Part shown: positions 42,766 through 51,214 of the stretch, one piece after another
Layout: each line of letters starts with the position of its first letter
How positions within the stretch are numbered: the stretch's first letter is position 1
Source of the DNA: Actinoplanes italicus
GTDB lineage: Bacteria; Actinomycetota; Actinomycetes; Mycobacteriales; Micromonosporaceae
DNA: 64,000 bases
Assembly (NCBI RefSeq): GCF_003001815.1
Contig: NZ_PVMZ01000006.1
Span: 186,001-250,000, forward strand
Reading direction: 5' to 3'
The notes under the pieces: generated by a model
What the model saw: only the letters and a program-made list of their open reading frames with translations
The model's database searches: none
What the model was told of the DNA's origin: nothing
Translations under genes and position numbers: made by a program

Positions 42766-43365
42766 ATGCCACAAATCACACGATCGGCTGCGATAGCCGA
42801 CGATCACACCGTGATCAGGCGCTCGGCCGACGACCCGGAAGCCTTCGGCGCCATCTTCGACCGGCATGCCTCGACCGTGCACCGATACCTGGCCCGGCGG
42901 GCCGGGCCCACGCTCGCCGACGACCTGACCGCCGAGGTCTTCCTGGCCGCGTTCCGGGCCCGCGGGCGGTACGACCTGACCCAGCCGGACGCGCTGCCCT
43001 GGCTGTACGGCATCGCCGCCAACCTGCTACGCGGTCACCAGCGGTCGGAGACCCGTCAGTACCGGGCACTGGCCCGCACCGGCGTCGACCCGGCCCTGGA
43101 CGGCCCCGCCGACCTGGTCTCCGAGCGGGTCACCGCGGCCGCGCACGTGCGCGCCCTGGCCGCCGTCCTGGCACGCCTCTCGGTCCGCGAACGGGAGGTT
43201 CTCACCCTCGTCGGCCAGGCGCAGCTGAGCTACCCGGAGGTGGCCCGCGCGCTGGACATCCCGGTCGGCACGGTCCGTTCCCGGCTGCACAGCGCCCGGC
43301 AGCGGATCCGCCGCGCCCTCGCCGACTTCCCCGAGCTCGACCTCACGAACGGAGCGGACGCATGA
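42766..43365 (+). CDS. ECF RNA polymerase sigma factor
   Basis: A 199-residue sigma factor. Region 2 is FGAIFDRHASTVHRYLARRA with TLADDLTAEVFLAAFRARG and the melting region LPWLYGIAANLLRGHQR; region 4 is LSVREREVLTLVGQAQLSYP with DIPVGTVRSRLHSARQRI. It overlaps the next gene by four bases (ATGA). The partner has a membrane span, so this is one more sigma/membrane-partner unit. Divergent from herA. Confidence 0.92.
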   Translation: MPQITRSAAIADDHTVIRRSADDPEAFGAIFDRHASTVHRYLARRAGPTLADDLTAEVFLAAFRARGRYDLTQPDALPWLYGIAANLLRGHQRSETRQYRALARTGVDPALDGPADLVSERVTAAAHVRALAAVLARLSVREREVLTLVGQAQLSYPEVARALDIPVGTVRSRLHSARQRIRRALADFPELDLTNGADA

Positions 43366-44321
43366 ACGACCTCGACCTGATGGCGGGCTTCCGCGCCGGC
43401 GTGGCTCCGCCCGTCCCGGGCGCACTCGACGCCGCCCGGGACCGGCTCATGAGCGAGGCGGCCGGGCCGGACCGGCGTCGCGGCCGTCTCCGGTTCCGGC
43501 ACCTCGCCCCGGTGGCCGCCGCGGTGGCCGCGGTGGTCACCGTGTCCTCGCTGTTGTTGCGCCCGTCCGCTCCGGGGACGCCGTCGGCCGAGGCGGCCGC
43601 CGTCCTGCGACTGGCCGCCGCCGGGGCGCGGGGTGCACCGGCGCTGGCGGCCAGGCCGGACCAGTTCGTCTACATCCACTCGATCCAGGGCGGCGCCACC
43701 TTCCACTTCGACACGGCGAACGGGGTGGAGACCTTCACACCGCCGGTGGAGCGGGAACGCTGGGACTGGTCGTCGGTGGACGGCACCAGGGGCGCCCACA
43801 TCAGGCAGAAGTCCCTCGAACCCGGGAAGGACGAGCCGGGCGCGGACTGGGAGCAGGCCTTTCCGCCCTGCACCACCGACCGTGTGACCGACTGTGACAG
43901 CGACGTCGGTTATCCGCGGGACCTGCCGACCGATGCCGCCGCGATGCGCGAGCGTCTGTACGGCACGCCGCGCGGGGACAATCCGGCCGACCAGGGCGCT
44001 TTCACCACGATCGGCGACATCATGCGGTCGCACTACGTGACGCCGGACGCGGCGGCCGCGATGTTCGAGGCGGCCGCGACCATTCCGGGGGTGACCCTGG
44101 TCCCCGGGGCCGTCGACACGGCGGGGCGGCAGGGCGTCGCGGTGTCCCGGCTCGAGAGGGGCAGCCGCCGCGAGCTGATCTTCGAGGAGGGCACCTACCG
44201 ATACCTCGGCGAACGGGAGGTGGCGACCGCGGATCACCCGGCCGCACCCGAAGGCGCGGTGATCAGCTACCGCGTACAGCTCGAGGTGGCGATCGTGGAC
44301 CGGACGAAGCAGCTGCCATAG
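43362..44321 (+). CDS. CU044_5270-type membrane protein, sigma-factor partner
   Basis: A 319-residue protein. The cytosolic N-terminus has about 45 residues, then a single membrane span (LAPVAAAVAAVVTVSSLLL), then a 250-residue external domain with DQFVYIHSIQGG and the final SYRVQLEVAIVDRTKQ. This matches the CU044_5270 family that follows ECF sigma genes in actinomycetes. It may sense an envelope signal and bind the sigma factor with its N-terminus, but no zinc motif is present and this role is inferred from context alone. Coupled to the sigma gene by ATGA overlap. Confidence 0.8.
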   Translation: MNDLDLMAGFRAGVAPPVPGALDAARDRLMSEAAGPDRRRGRLRFRHLAPVAAAVAAVVTVSSLLLRPSAPGTPSAEAAAVLRLAAAGARGAPALAARPDQFVYIHSIQGGATFHFDTANGVETFTPPVERERWDWSSVDGTRGAHIRQKSLEPGKDEPGADWEQAFPPCTTDRVTDCDSDVGYPRDLPTDAAAMRERLYGTPRGDNPADQGAFTTIGDIMRSHYVTPDAAAAMFEAAATIPGVTLVPGAVDTAGRQGVAVSRLERGSRRELIFEEGTYRYLGEREVATADHPAAPEGAVISYRVQLEVAIVDRTKQLP

Positions 44322-44615
44322 GCCGCCGTCAGTGTCACAGCGGTCGGCGCGCACACAGCGGCACCGAGTGCTCCCGTCGTCGCCAGGACGACCGTGCGCG
44401 TCCACGGATCCGCAGCGTGTGCTCCTGCCGTCGCCGCCCACGAGGTCACACGCACACGGAAAGCGCCAACGTGCGCCCGGCCACGCCGGAAAGCCCGACA
44501 GCACCGTCAAACCCGGCAGAACCGTGAAGCCCGACAGCGACGGAAGCGCACCGACGATCGCACCACCGGCCATCACAGCCTCCGGGCCAGCCATGATCAC
44601 GAACGGCGGGCTGCC
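44322..44615. other. Intergenic region without a recognised gene
   Basis: About 290 bp between the convergent sigma-partner gene and the RibD-like gene. It contains loosely repeated Pro/Gly-codon-like stretches but no open frame with a ribosome site, no strong hairpin and no recognisable RNA. Confidence 0.5.
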
Positions 44616-45323
44616 TCACCAGGCGGGTTCGCTCCGGGCGTACCGCAGGAAGAGCATGTCCTCGTGGGTCAGCGCGTGCCGCAGCGACATCCTGCGCGGA
44701 GGCGCCGGCGGGCCGTGTGCGATCCGGCCCGCCGAGCCGCCGACCAGCAGCGGGGCGACCGTGAGGCACAGCTCGTCGATCAGGTCGGCGGCGATCATCG
44801 CGCCGAGCAGGCCTGGTCCGCCCTCGCAGAGCACGCGCGTCGCGCCCCGATCGTGCAGCAGCCGCACCCCGGCGGCCAGGTCGACCTCGTCCTCACCGAG
44901 CGCGATCACCTCGGCCACCTCGCGGATCGGCGCGTCCGCGGGCGCCGCGCGATGGGTCAGCACGATCGGGCGGATCGGGGCGTCCGAGAAGATCAGCTGC
45001 TCAGGGTCGAGATCGAGAGAACCGGAGACGACGACCATGAGCGGGTACGGGGAGAGCCCGTTCGCGATCCGCCAGGTGCGAGCCGATCCGGTCAGGCGCA
45101 GCGCGTCGTAGCGTTCGGCGCGGACCGTGCCGGCCGCCACCACCAGGGCATCGCAGGTCATCCGGAGATGGTCGAAGATCTCCTTGTCACCGGGCCCCTG
45201 GAGCCCGGCGGAGAGCCCGTCGACCGAGACCGCCCCGTCGGCGCTGGCGATGAAGTTGGCCCGCAGGGTGGGGTGCTCGGCCCGCGGGTAGTGGCCGAGC
45301 AGCTCGTCCGGCGTGAAGATCAT
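44616..45323 (-). CDS. RibD C-terminal/dihydrofolate-reductase-like pyrimidine reductase
   Basis: A 235-residue NADPH-dependent reductase of the RibD_C family, without the deaminase domain of full RibD. Typical features are RANFIASADGAVSVDG near the N-terminus, DALVVAAGTVRAERY, and VLCEGGPGLLGAMIAADLID for cofactor binding. It may reduce a riboflavin precursor or another pterin-like ring; other riboflavin genes are not nearby. Its ATG overlaps the stop of a 39-residue Cys-rich protein gene (ATGA). Confidence 0.85.
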   Translation of the reverse strand: MIFTPDELLGHYPRAEHPTLRANFIASADGAVSVDGLSAGLQGPGDKEIFDHLRMTCDALVVAAGTVRAERYDALRLTGSARTWRIANGLSPYPLMVVVSGSLDLDPEQLIFSDAPIRPIVLTHRAAPADAPIREVAEVIALGEDEVDLAAGVRLLHDRGATRVLCEGGPGLLGAMIAADLIDELCLTVAPLLVGGSAGRIAHGPPAPPRRMSLRHALTHEDMLFLRYARSEPAW

Positions 45324-45439
45324 GGACCGGGCGGGCCCGTGACCGGCGGGGTCGGCTCGGGCTTGCGGTGCTGGCAGTCGCACCAGGACGCGCCCCGGCA
45401 GTCGTCGTGCCGCCGCTCCCGGCAGGACTCACAGATCAT
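45320..45439 (-). CDS. 39-residue Cys-rich protein coupled to the reductase
   Basis: Small protein MICESCRERRHDDC... with Cys at 3, 6, 14, 20 and 22 and paired His, a probable zinc-binding fold, plus a Pro-rich tail ending in TGPPGP. Its ATG follows AAGGTCGAGG and its stop overlaps the reductase ATG by four bases. Similar short Cys/His proteins (the CRERRHDDC...WCDCQH pattern) seem familiar from actinomycetes, but no function is known to me. Coupling suggests that it assists the reductase or regulates its translation. Confidence 0.7.
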   Translation of the reverse strand: MICESCRERRHDDCRGASWCDCQHRKPEPTPPVTGPPGP

Positions 45440-45480
45440 GCCTCGACCTTAGCGCCCGGGCAGGGCGCCGAACCCGGACC

Positions 45481-45533
45481 GGCTGTCTCTCACCGCTGTC
45501 TCAGGCGCGTCGAGACAGCGGTGTGAGACAGCC
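45481..45533. repeat. Long palindromic element B (dispersed family)
   Basis: Arms of 22 bases with one mismatch (45481-45502 and 45512-45533) around a nine-base loop. It is clearly related to element A at 23315-23361, with a compensated stem change, and is followed by the same GCCGGGT-CTG. Unlike element A it lies between divergent genes, so termination alone does not explain it. Confidence 0.75.
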
Positions 45534-45767
45534 GGGTGCTGAATCCCGGATTCTGGGAGCCTGATCCACTCTCCGGGAGTACGACGGTGTCCGACACCCG
45601 ACCGGCGAACCGCCGCGACCGGCCCGGACTTCTACCCTCAGTGGTGATTCCGGGCATACCGCGACAGCTTGACGGCCGGGACACGGCCGCGCAACGGGTC
45701 GGAAACGCCAGGTGGGCAGGGTGTTGAACGGGGACGGCGCGCCGGCCGTCGCGACAGGAGGAGTCAC

Positions 45768-46478
45768 ATGTTGCTGCGGGTTCGAGTCACCCTGCCGGAC
45801 CGCCCCGGCGCTCTGGGGCAGGTCGCGCGCACCCTCGGGGTGGCCGGTGCCGACATCGTCCAGGTCGTCGTGCTGGAGCGCCTCGGCGGCCGCGCGGTCG
45901 ACGACTTCACCGTCGTGTGGCCCGGCGCCACCCGGGTCGAGCGTCTTCTCGCCGGCCTGGCCGCCATCCCCGGTGTGCAGGTCGACGGCGTGTGGAAGGC
46001 GATAGGAGCCCCGGTCAACGGCGGCCACGACGCCGAACTGCTCGCCCAGGTCGCGGCGAACCCCGCCGACGGGCTGGCCACGCTGGTCGACGCGGTTCCC
46101 GGACTGCTCGCCGCCGACTGGGCCGCGGCCGCCGTGGTGCCGGCCGACTGGGCCGCCCGCAACGGCTCCGGCGCGGGCACCGGGCCGGGTGTCGTCTACG
46201 CGAGCTGGCGTGCCCCGTCCCCGCTGCACCTGCCCGAGGTCACCCCGCTGCGGGCCCGCCCGATGACCGAGCCCGGTGGCGCGCGATTCGCGGTCGCCCC
46301 GTTCGGCCGTGCCGGGCTGGTCCTCGTGGTCGCCCGCACCGACGAGGACGACCTGCCGGCCGCCGCCTTCCACATCACCGAGGTGGACCGGGTCGCCCAG
46401 CTGGTCCGGGCTGCCGCGGTCATCCTCGGCGACCGGCTGGACTCCGTGGGCACGCCCGCCACCGCCCACCGGGTGTGA
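45768..46478 (+). CDS. ACT-domain amino-acid-binding protein
   Basis: A 236-residue protein with an N-terminal ACT domain (LRVRVTLPDRPGALGQVARTL, about 2-70), a fold that binds amino acids as allosteric ligands. The remaining 165 residues look like a catalytically empty relative of the ACT-plus-effector layout of the next gene. No acetyl-CoA motif is seen. The ATG follows AGGAGGAGTCAC. It precedes an ACT-GNAT protein by 88 bp. Likely an amino-acid sensor; partner unknown. Confidence 0.8.
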   Translation: MLLRVRVTLPDRPGALGQVARTLGVAGADIVQVVVLERLGGRAVDDFTVVWPGATRVERLLAGLAAIPGVQVDGVWKAIGAPVNGGHDAELLAQVAANPADGLATLVDAVPGLLAADWAAAAVVPADWAARNGSGAGTGPGVVYASWRAPSPLHLPEVTPLRARPMTEPGGARFAVAPFGRAGLVLVVARTDEDDLPAAAFHITEVDRVAQLVRAAAVILGDRLDSVGTPATAHRV

Positions 46479-46566
46479 CCGTACTAACCCCGGTTTTCCC
46501 AGCTCAAGCAATACCGGCGCAACATCGGCGGTGCACTCTGGAAGACGGATGAAGGGAGTGCCCCCG

Positions 46567-47607
46567 ATGGCGTTGTGGCGAGTCAGGGCAACGGTCGACG
46601 ACCGTCCCGGTTACCTCTCGGTGCTGACCGCGAGCCTGGCACTGCGGTCGGTCAACATCCTGGCCGTGCAGGTGCACACCACCGAGGACGGCGCGGTCGA
46701 CGACTTCCTCGTCGATGCTCCGGACAATCTGACCGAGGCCGATCTGCTGGCCGCGGTGGCCAAGGGCCGCGGACGCGACGCGTTCGTGGCCCGGGCCGAG
46801 GCACAGGGGCTGGCCGACCAGCCGACCCGGGCCCTCGCCCTGGCCGGACGTCTGGTGCACGAGCCCGAGTCGCTGGGTGAGGCGCTCGTCACACTGCTCG
46901 ACGCGACCGAGGTGCGCTGGCGCCCGCAGAGTGGTGAGCTGCCCGGTTTCCACGGCGGGCGGATGACCCTGACCGACCCGGCCGGCGGTTCGCTCGAGGT
47001 GCTGCGGGCCCTGCCGGCGTTCACCCCTGCCGAGTTCGCCCGGGCGCAGGCACTGGTCGAGGTCGCCACCGGGGTCCACCGGCGGCACCGCGAACAGGTA
47101 GCGCTGCTGCTGCCGGACGGCACCGAGACGGTGCTGCGCGCCGCCGGGCCGGACGACCTGGCCGCGGTCGGCGAGTTCCACGACGAGTGCTCACCGGCGG
47201 CGCTGCGCCAGCGCTATCCCGCCGGGGTGCCCGCCGAGGGCCGGCTGCGCCGCCTGCTGGAGCCGGCCGGTGGGGTGACGCTGCTCGCCGTCGCACCCGG
47301 TGGCGCCGTGGTGGCGATGGCGACCCTGCTGGCCGAGGGAGACCTGGGCGAGGTCCGGGTCCTGGTGGCAGACGACTGGCAGCGCCGCGGCCTGGGCACT
47401 GCCCTGCTGCGGCGACTGCGGGCGCACGCCACGCGATCGGGTGTGGCCGCGGTGGTGGCGCACATCGGCGCCGGCAACGTGGCGATGCTGCGCACCCTGC
47501 GCCGGGTCGGCTCGGGCCCGATCGAACGCGACGGTGCGATGGTGACCGTCACGCTGCGCACGGCCGGCCCGCGGGTCGGCGACGAGGCTCCTCGCATCGC
47601 GGGGTGA
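46567..47607 (+). CDS. ACT-GNAT fusion, amino-acid-regulated acetyltransferase
   Basis: A 346-residue fusion of an N-terminal ACT domain (WRVRATVDDRPGYLSVLTAS, 1-72) and a C-terminal GNAT acetyltransferase (about 185-330). The acetyl-CoA loop is QRRGLG in VRVLVADDWQRRGLGTALL. Proteins of this layout in Micromonospora and other actinomycetes are amino-acid-responsive protein lysine acetyltransferases that act on acetyl-CoA synthetase; the same role is likely here. ATG at 46567 has GGGAG upstream; an in-frame ATG at 46549 is possible. Confidence 0.85.
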   Translation: MALWRVRATVDDRPGYLSVLTASLALRSVNILAVQVHTTEDGAVDDFLVDAPDNLTEADLLAAVAKGRGRDAFVARAEAQGLADQPTRALALAGRLVHEPESLGEALVTLLDATEVRWRPQSGELPGFHGGRMTLTDPAGGSLEVLRALPAFTPAEFARAQALVEVATGVHRRHREQVALLLPDGTETVLRAAGPDDLAAVGEFHDECSPAALRQRYPAGVPAEGRLRRLLEPAGGVTLLAVAPGGAVVAMATLLAEGDLGEVRVLVADDWQRRGLGTALLRRLRAHATRSGVAAVVAHIGAGNVAMLRTLRRVGSGPIERDGAMVTVTLRTAGPRVGDEAPRIAG

Positions 47608-47611
47608 GAGG

Positions 47612-47647
47612 GGTGGCGGCGGGCTCCGGTTCGGACCCGCCGTCACC
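47612..47647. terminator. Hairpin between convergent ACT-GNAT and bsaP genes
   Basis: Arms of about 16 bases (GGTGGCGGCGGGCTCCG and CGGACCCGCCGTCACC) with one bulge and one mismatch and a three-base loop. It fills the 79-bp gap between two convergent genes and can serve both. Confidence 0.6.
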
Positions 47648-47686
47648 CAGGGGTCACCGCGCGACACACCCGGCTCGCCGGAGTGG

Positions 47687-47854
47687 TCAGCCCCGCAGCT
47701 CGCCGTGCTCCACACAGGTCGCCGTCCAGCCGGTGGGGACGACCTGCACCTTCATCCGGCGGCGGCAGTGCGTGCAGTACCGCGGTGGTTCCAGCGCGCG
47801 GGCAGCCGAACACGCCTGGTGGGAACCCGGCTCTCCGCAGCGATCGCAGTACAT
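47687..47854 (-). CDS. bsaP: Biotin synthase auxiliary protein BsaP
   Basis: A 55-residue Cys-rich protein, MYCDRCGEP..., with Cys at 3, 6, 15, 27, 30 and 47 and the family string EPPRYCTHCRRRM. BsaP is an actinobacterial helper of biotin synthase, proposed to restore its iron-sulfur cluster. Here it lies directly after bioB with a one-base overlap (TGATG), the standard arrangement. It is short enough to be missed by gene callers. The sequence pattern and position make the call firm. Confidence 0.9.
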   Translation of the reverse strand: MYCDRCGEPGSHQACSAARALEPPRYCTHCRRRMKVQVVPTGWTATCVEHGELRG

Positions 47855-48849
47855 CAGAACGTCGCCGACAGGGACTTGACCGGCATCTTCAGGTCCTTGA
47901 GCAGCTCGAGGTCGTCGCTTGCCGGACGGCCCAGCGTGGTCAGGTAGTTGCCGACGATCATCGCGTTGATGCCACCGAGCATGCCGTCACGGGTACCCAG
48001 GTCACCCAGCGTGATCTCGCGCCCGCCGGCGTACCGCAGGATGGTTCTCGGCATGGCCAGCCGGAAGGCCGCGATCGCACGCAACGCGTCGCGACCCTCC
48101 ACCACCGGACGGTCCGAGAACGGGGTGCCGGGCCGCGGTGTGAGGAAGTTCAGCGGGACCTCGTGCGGGTCGAGTTCGGCCAGCTGGGCGGCGAACTCGG
48201 CGCGTTGCTCGAGGGTCTCGCCCATGCCGAGGATGCCGCCGCAGCAGACCTCCATGCCGGAGTCGCGCACCATCTTCAGCGTGCCCCAGCGCTCCTCCCA
48301 CGAATGGGTGGTCACCACGTTGGGGAAGTGGGAGCGGCAGGTCTCGAGGTTGTGGTTGTAGCGGTGCACACCCATCTCGACCAGCTCGTCGACCTGCTCC
48401 TGGGTGAGCATGCCGAGGCTGGCCGCGACCTGGATGTCGACCGCCTCCCTGATCGCCTTGACGCCCTCGCGCATCTGATCCATCAGGCGCTTGTCCGGCC
48501 CGCGGACGGCGGCGACGATGCAGAACTCGGTCGCCCCGGTGGCCGCGGTCTGCCTCGCGGCCTCCACGAGGGAGGGAATGTCGAGCCAGACCGCCCGGAC
48601 GGGGGATGCGAAAAGACCCGACTGCGAGCAGAAATGACAGTCCTCGGGACAGCCACCGGTCTTCAGCGAGACGATCCCCTCGACCTCGACCTCCGGGCCG
48701 CACCACTTCATCCGCACGTCGTGGGCGAGCTGGAGCAGCTCCGGCAGATCCTCGTCGGGGAGGCGGAGGACCTCCAGGATGTCCGTCTCGTCGAGACCGG
48801 CACCGTCGTCGAGCACCCGGGCCCGCGCCCGGTCGAGGATCTCTGGCAT
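47854..48849 (-). CDS. bioB: Biotin synthase
   Basis: Radical SAM enzyme of 331 residues that inserts sulfur into dethiobiotin, the last step of biotin synthesis. The [4Fe-4S] motif CxxxCxxC is at Cys67, Cys71 and Cys74 ([13 protein letters not shown]). The [2Fe-2S] ligands are present as Cys in EFCIVAA and the [10 protein letters not shown] stretch, with Arg in LRYAGGRE. The ATG at 48849 gives the normal length. It is divergent from bioF across 67 bp, so shared regulation is likely. It is translationally coupled to bsaP. Confidence 0.96.
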   Translation of the reverse strand: MPEILDRARARVLDDGAGLDETDILEVLRLPDEDLPELLQLAHDVRMKWCGPEVEVEGIVSLKTGGCPEDCHFCSQSGLFASPVRAVWLDIPSLVEAARQTAATGATEFCIVAAVRGPDKRLMDQMREGVKAIREAVDIQVAASLGMLTQEQVDELVEMGVHRYNHNLETCRSHFPNVVTTHSWEERWGTLKMVRDSGMEVCCGGILGMGETLEQRAEFAAQLAELDPHEVPLNFLTPRPGTPFSDRPVVEGRDALRAIAAFRLAMPRTILRYAGGREITLGDLGTRDGMLGGINAMIVGNYLTTLGRPASDDLELLKDLKMPVKSLSATF

Positions 48850-48916
48850 GGCCCGTACCCTACAGAGTTCCCAGCACGGTAGGACTGTCGGAGCTGGGTG
48901 ATAGTTTGCCAGTCTC

Positions 48917-50053
48917 GTGATCAATGGGGGTGTCTTGGCGGACTGGTTGGAGGCGCTCGACCGCCTGGCCCACGAGCGGGCCAAGGCGGGGCTCACCCGT
49001 CAGTTGCGGCCACGGGCGGCCGGCGACACCGTCGTCGACCTCGCCGGAAACGACTACCTCGGCCTCTCCGGACATCCCCGGGTGATCGACGCGGCACGGC
49101 AGGCCCTGGAGACGTACGGCCTCGGCGCCACCGGTTCCCGGCTGGTCCGCGGCTCGACCGACGCGCACGCCGCCCTCGAGGACTCCCTGGCCGGCTGGCT
49201 CGGTCTCGACGCGGCCCTGGTCTTCTCCTCGGGATACCTCGCCAACCTGGCCGTCGTCCGGGCCCTCTCCGCGGTCTGCGACCTGGTGGTGTCCGACGCG
49301 TACAACCACGCCTCCCTGATCGACGGATGCAGGATCTCCGGCCTGCCGGTCCGGGTGGCGCCGCACAACGACCCCGCCGCCGTCGCCGCCGTCCTCGACG
49401 CGCACCCCGGCCGGGCCGCCGTCGTCACCGAGTCGGTGTTCTCCGTCGACGGCGACCTCGCCCCACTCGCCGAGCTGTATCGGGTCACGTCGTCCCGGGG
49501 CGCCCTGCTGATCGTCGACGACGCACACGCGCTCGGCCTGCTCGGCGACGCGGGCGCCGGCGGGGTCGCGGCCGCCGGCCTGGCCGGTGCGCCGGACGTG
49601 ATCGTCACGGCGACGCTGTCCAAATCGCTCGGTGGCGCCGGCGGTGTGGTGGCCGGGCCCGCGGCGCTGGTCCGGCACCTGGTCGACACGGGGCGCAGCT
49701 TCATCTACGACACCGCTCCCCCACCGGCCGTGGTCGCCGGGGTCCTCGCCGCCGTCGAGGTGGCCCGGGCCGCCGACGACCGGCGGGCCGTGCTGTTCCG
49801 GCGGGGCGCACACCTGGCCGCCACGCTGCACCGTCCCGTCCCGGCGGCCGGGGTGCTCTCGGTGCCGGCACCGGGGCCGGAGGCCGCCGTGGCCTGGGCC
49901 GCCGACTGCCGGGACCGCGGGGTCGCGGTCGGCTGCTTCCGGCCACCGTCGACACCGGACGGCAGCTCGCGCCTGCGACTGACCGTGAACGCGGGCGTCC
50001 CCGAGGAGGCTTTCGCCCGGGCCTTGCAAGTGATCCTGGAGTGCGCACCATGA
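48917..50053 (+). CDS. bioF: 8-amino-7-oxononanoate synthase
   Basis: PLP enzyme of 378 residues that condenses pimeloyl-thioester with alanine. PLP-binding features are the Schiff-base Lys236 in [21 protein letters not shown] (Asp201, His204) and FSSGYLANL. The GTG at 48917 has no ribosome site and may be leaderless (a TAGTTT box lies about 10 bp upstream); a TTG at 48935 preceded by GGGGGTG is an alternative. It overlaps bioD by four bases and is divergent from bioB. Confidence 0.93.
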   Translation: MINGGVLADWLEALDRLAHERAKAGLTRQLRPRAAGDTVVDLAGNDYLGLSGHPRVIDAARQALETYGLGATGSRLVRGSTDAHAALEDSLAGWLGLDAALVFSSGYLANLAVVRALSAVCDLVVSDAYNHASLIDGCRISGLPVRVAPHNDPAAVAAVLDAHPGRAAVVTESVFSVDGDLAPLAELYRVTSSRGALLIVDDAHALGLLGDAGAGGVAAAGLAGAPDVIVTATLSKSLGGAGGVVAGPAALVRHLVDTGRSFIYDTAPPPAVVAGVLAAVEVARAADDRRAVLFRRGAHLAATLHRPVPAAGVLSVPAPGPEAAVAWAADCRDRGVAVGCFRPPSTPDGSSRLRLTVNAGVPEEAFARALQVILECAP

Positions 50054-51135
50054 CCCCCGACCCCCCACGACACCTTTCGGCGGTTCCGCCGCTGCCCCGC
50101 TCCGGCGGACACGGGTTGCCCGACCTGCCGGCCCGCCCGGCGCCGGTGACCGGACCCGACCCGCTGCAGGCCCACGGCGGAGGGCACATACCGCCGGCGG
50201 CCGAGACGCTGCCACCCTCTGACCCGCCGCCCACGTCATCGCCCTCTCGCCCGGAACCCGAAGCCGAGCAGACGGAGGAGCCCGAAGCCGAGCAGACGGA
50301 GGAGCCCGCAGCCGAGCAGGCAGAGGAGCCCGAGCCGGTGACGGAAGCCCCGCCGGTGACGGCGTCGGAGGCCGAACCGCCCGCGGAAGCCCGGGCCGAG
50401 CCCGCGCCGAGTGACGAATGGCACGGGATCGTCCTGGTCACCGGCACCGACACCGAGGTCGGCAAGACCATCGCGACAGCCGCCATGGCCGCCGCCGCCC
50501 AGGCCGCCGGCCTCCGCGTCGCCGTGATCAAACCCGGTCAGACCGGCATCGCGACCGGCGCGCCCACCGACGCCGACGTGGTGACCCGTCTGGCCGGTCC
50601 CGAGACCGTCCGCACCCTCGCCGAGTACCCCGAGCCCCTGGCCCCGCTGGCCGCCGCCAAGGTCGCCGGCCTGCCCGCGCTCGACCTGTTCGACGTGGTC
50701 GACGCGATCCGGGCCGAAGCCGGCAAGCACGACCTTGTCCTGGTCGAGGGCGCCGGCGGCCTGCTGGTGCCGATGGGCCTGCGGCCGTCCGGCGAGTCGT
50801 GGACCTTCGCCGACCTGGCGACCACGCTCGGCTCCGGCACGATCGTGGTGGCCCGTGCCGGACTGGGCACGCTCAACCACACGGCGCTCACCCTGGAGGC
50901 GCTGGAGCGGCGCGGTGTGACGGCCAAGGTGATCCTCGGCGCCTGGCCGGCCGAGCCCGAGCTGGTCCACTGGGCGAACCTCGGCGAGCTGGTCCCGCAT
51001 CTGGTCGGGGCACTGCCGGCGGGTGCCGGGTCGATGGATCCGGGCGTCTTCCGGCGATCGGCTCCGGGCTGGCTGACACCGGCGCTGCACGGTGTGCTGG
51101 ACAACTGGCGCGTCTGGGCGGAGGAGGCGGGATGA
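50050..51135 (+). CDS. bioD: Dethiobiotin synthetase with acidic disordered N-terminal extension
   Basis: ATP-dependent enzyme that closes the ureido ring of dethiobiotin. The core starts near residue 125 with the P-loop GTDTEVGKT (132-140), followed by KPGQTG and EGAGGLLVPM. Residues 1-122 are an unusual Pro/Glu/Ala-rich extension that includes three EPEAEQTEEP-type repeats. The ATG overlaps the bioF stop (ATGA). A GTG at 50338 preceded by GAGGAG could give a shorter, standard-length protein, so the extension needs proof. BioA, needed between BioF and BioD, is not encoded here. Confidence 0.9.
   Translation: MTPDPPRHLSAVPPLPRSGGHGLPDLPARPAPVTGPDPLQAHGGGHIPPAAETLPPSDPPPTSSPSRPEPEAEQTEEPEAEQTEEPAAEQAEEPEPVTEAPPVTASEAEPPAEARAEPAPSDEWHGIVLVTGTDTEVGKTIATAAMAAAAQAAGLRVAVIKPGQTGIATGAPTDADVVTRLAGPETVRTLAEYPEPLAPLAAAKVAGLPALDLFDVVDAIRAEAGKHDLVLVEGAGGLLVPMGLRPSGESWTFADLATTLGSGTIVVARAGLGTLNHTALTLEALERRGVTAKVILGAWPAEPELVHWANLGELVPHLVGALPAGAGSMDPGVFRRSAPGWLTPALHGVLDNWRVWAEEAG
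50257..50328 (+). repeat. Three 24-bp tandem repeats inside bioD
   Basis: Units 50257-50280 and 50281-50304 are identical; 50305-50328 differs at two positions. They encode the acidic EPEAEQTE repeats of the N-terminal extension, in frame. Confidence 0.9.
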
Positions 51136-51214
51136 CGGTCCCCGATGGGGGATCGGCGTCGCGGGCGGGGTAACGGGACACCCGACACAATTGCAGTCCG
51201 GGGAGGTGATCCGC

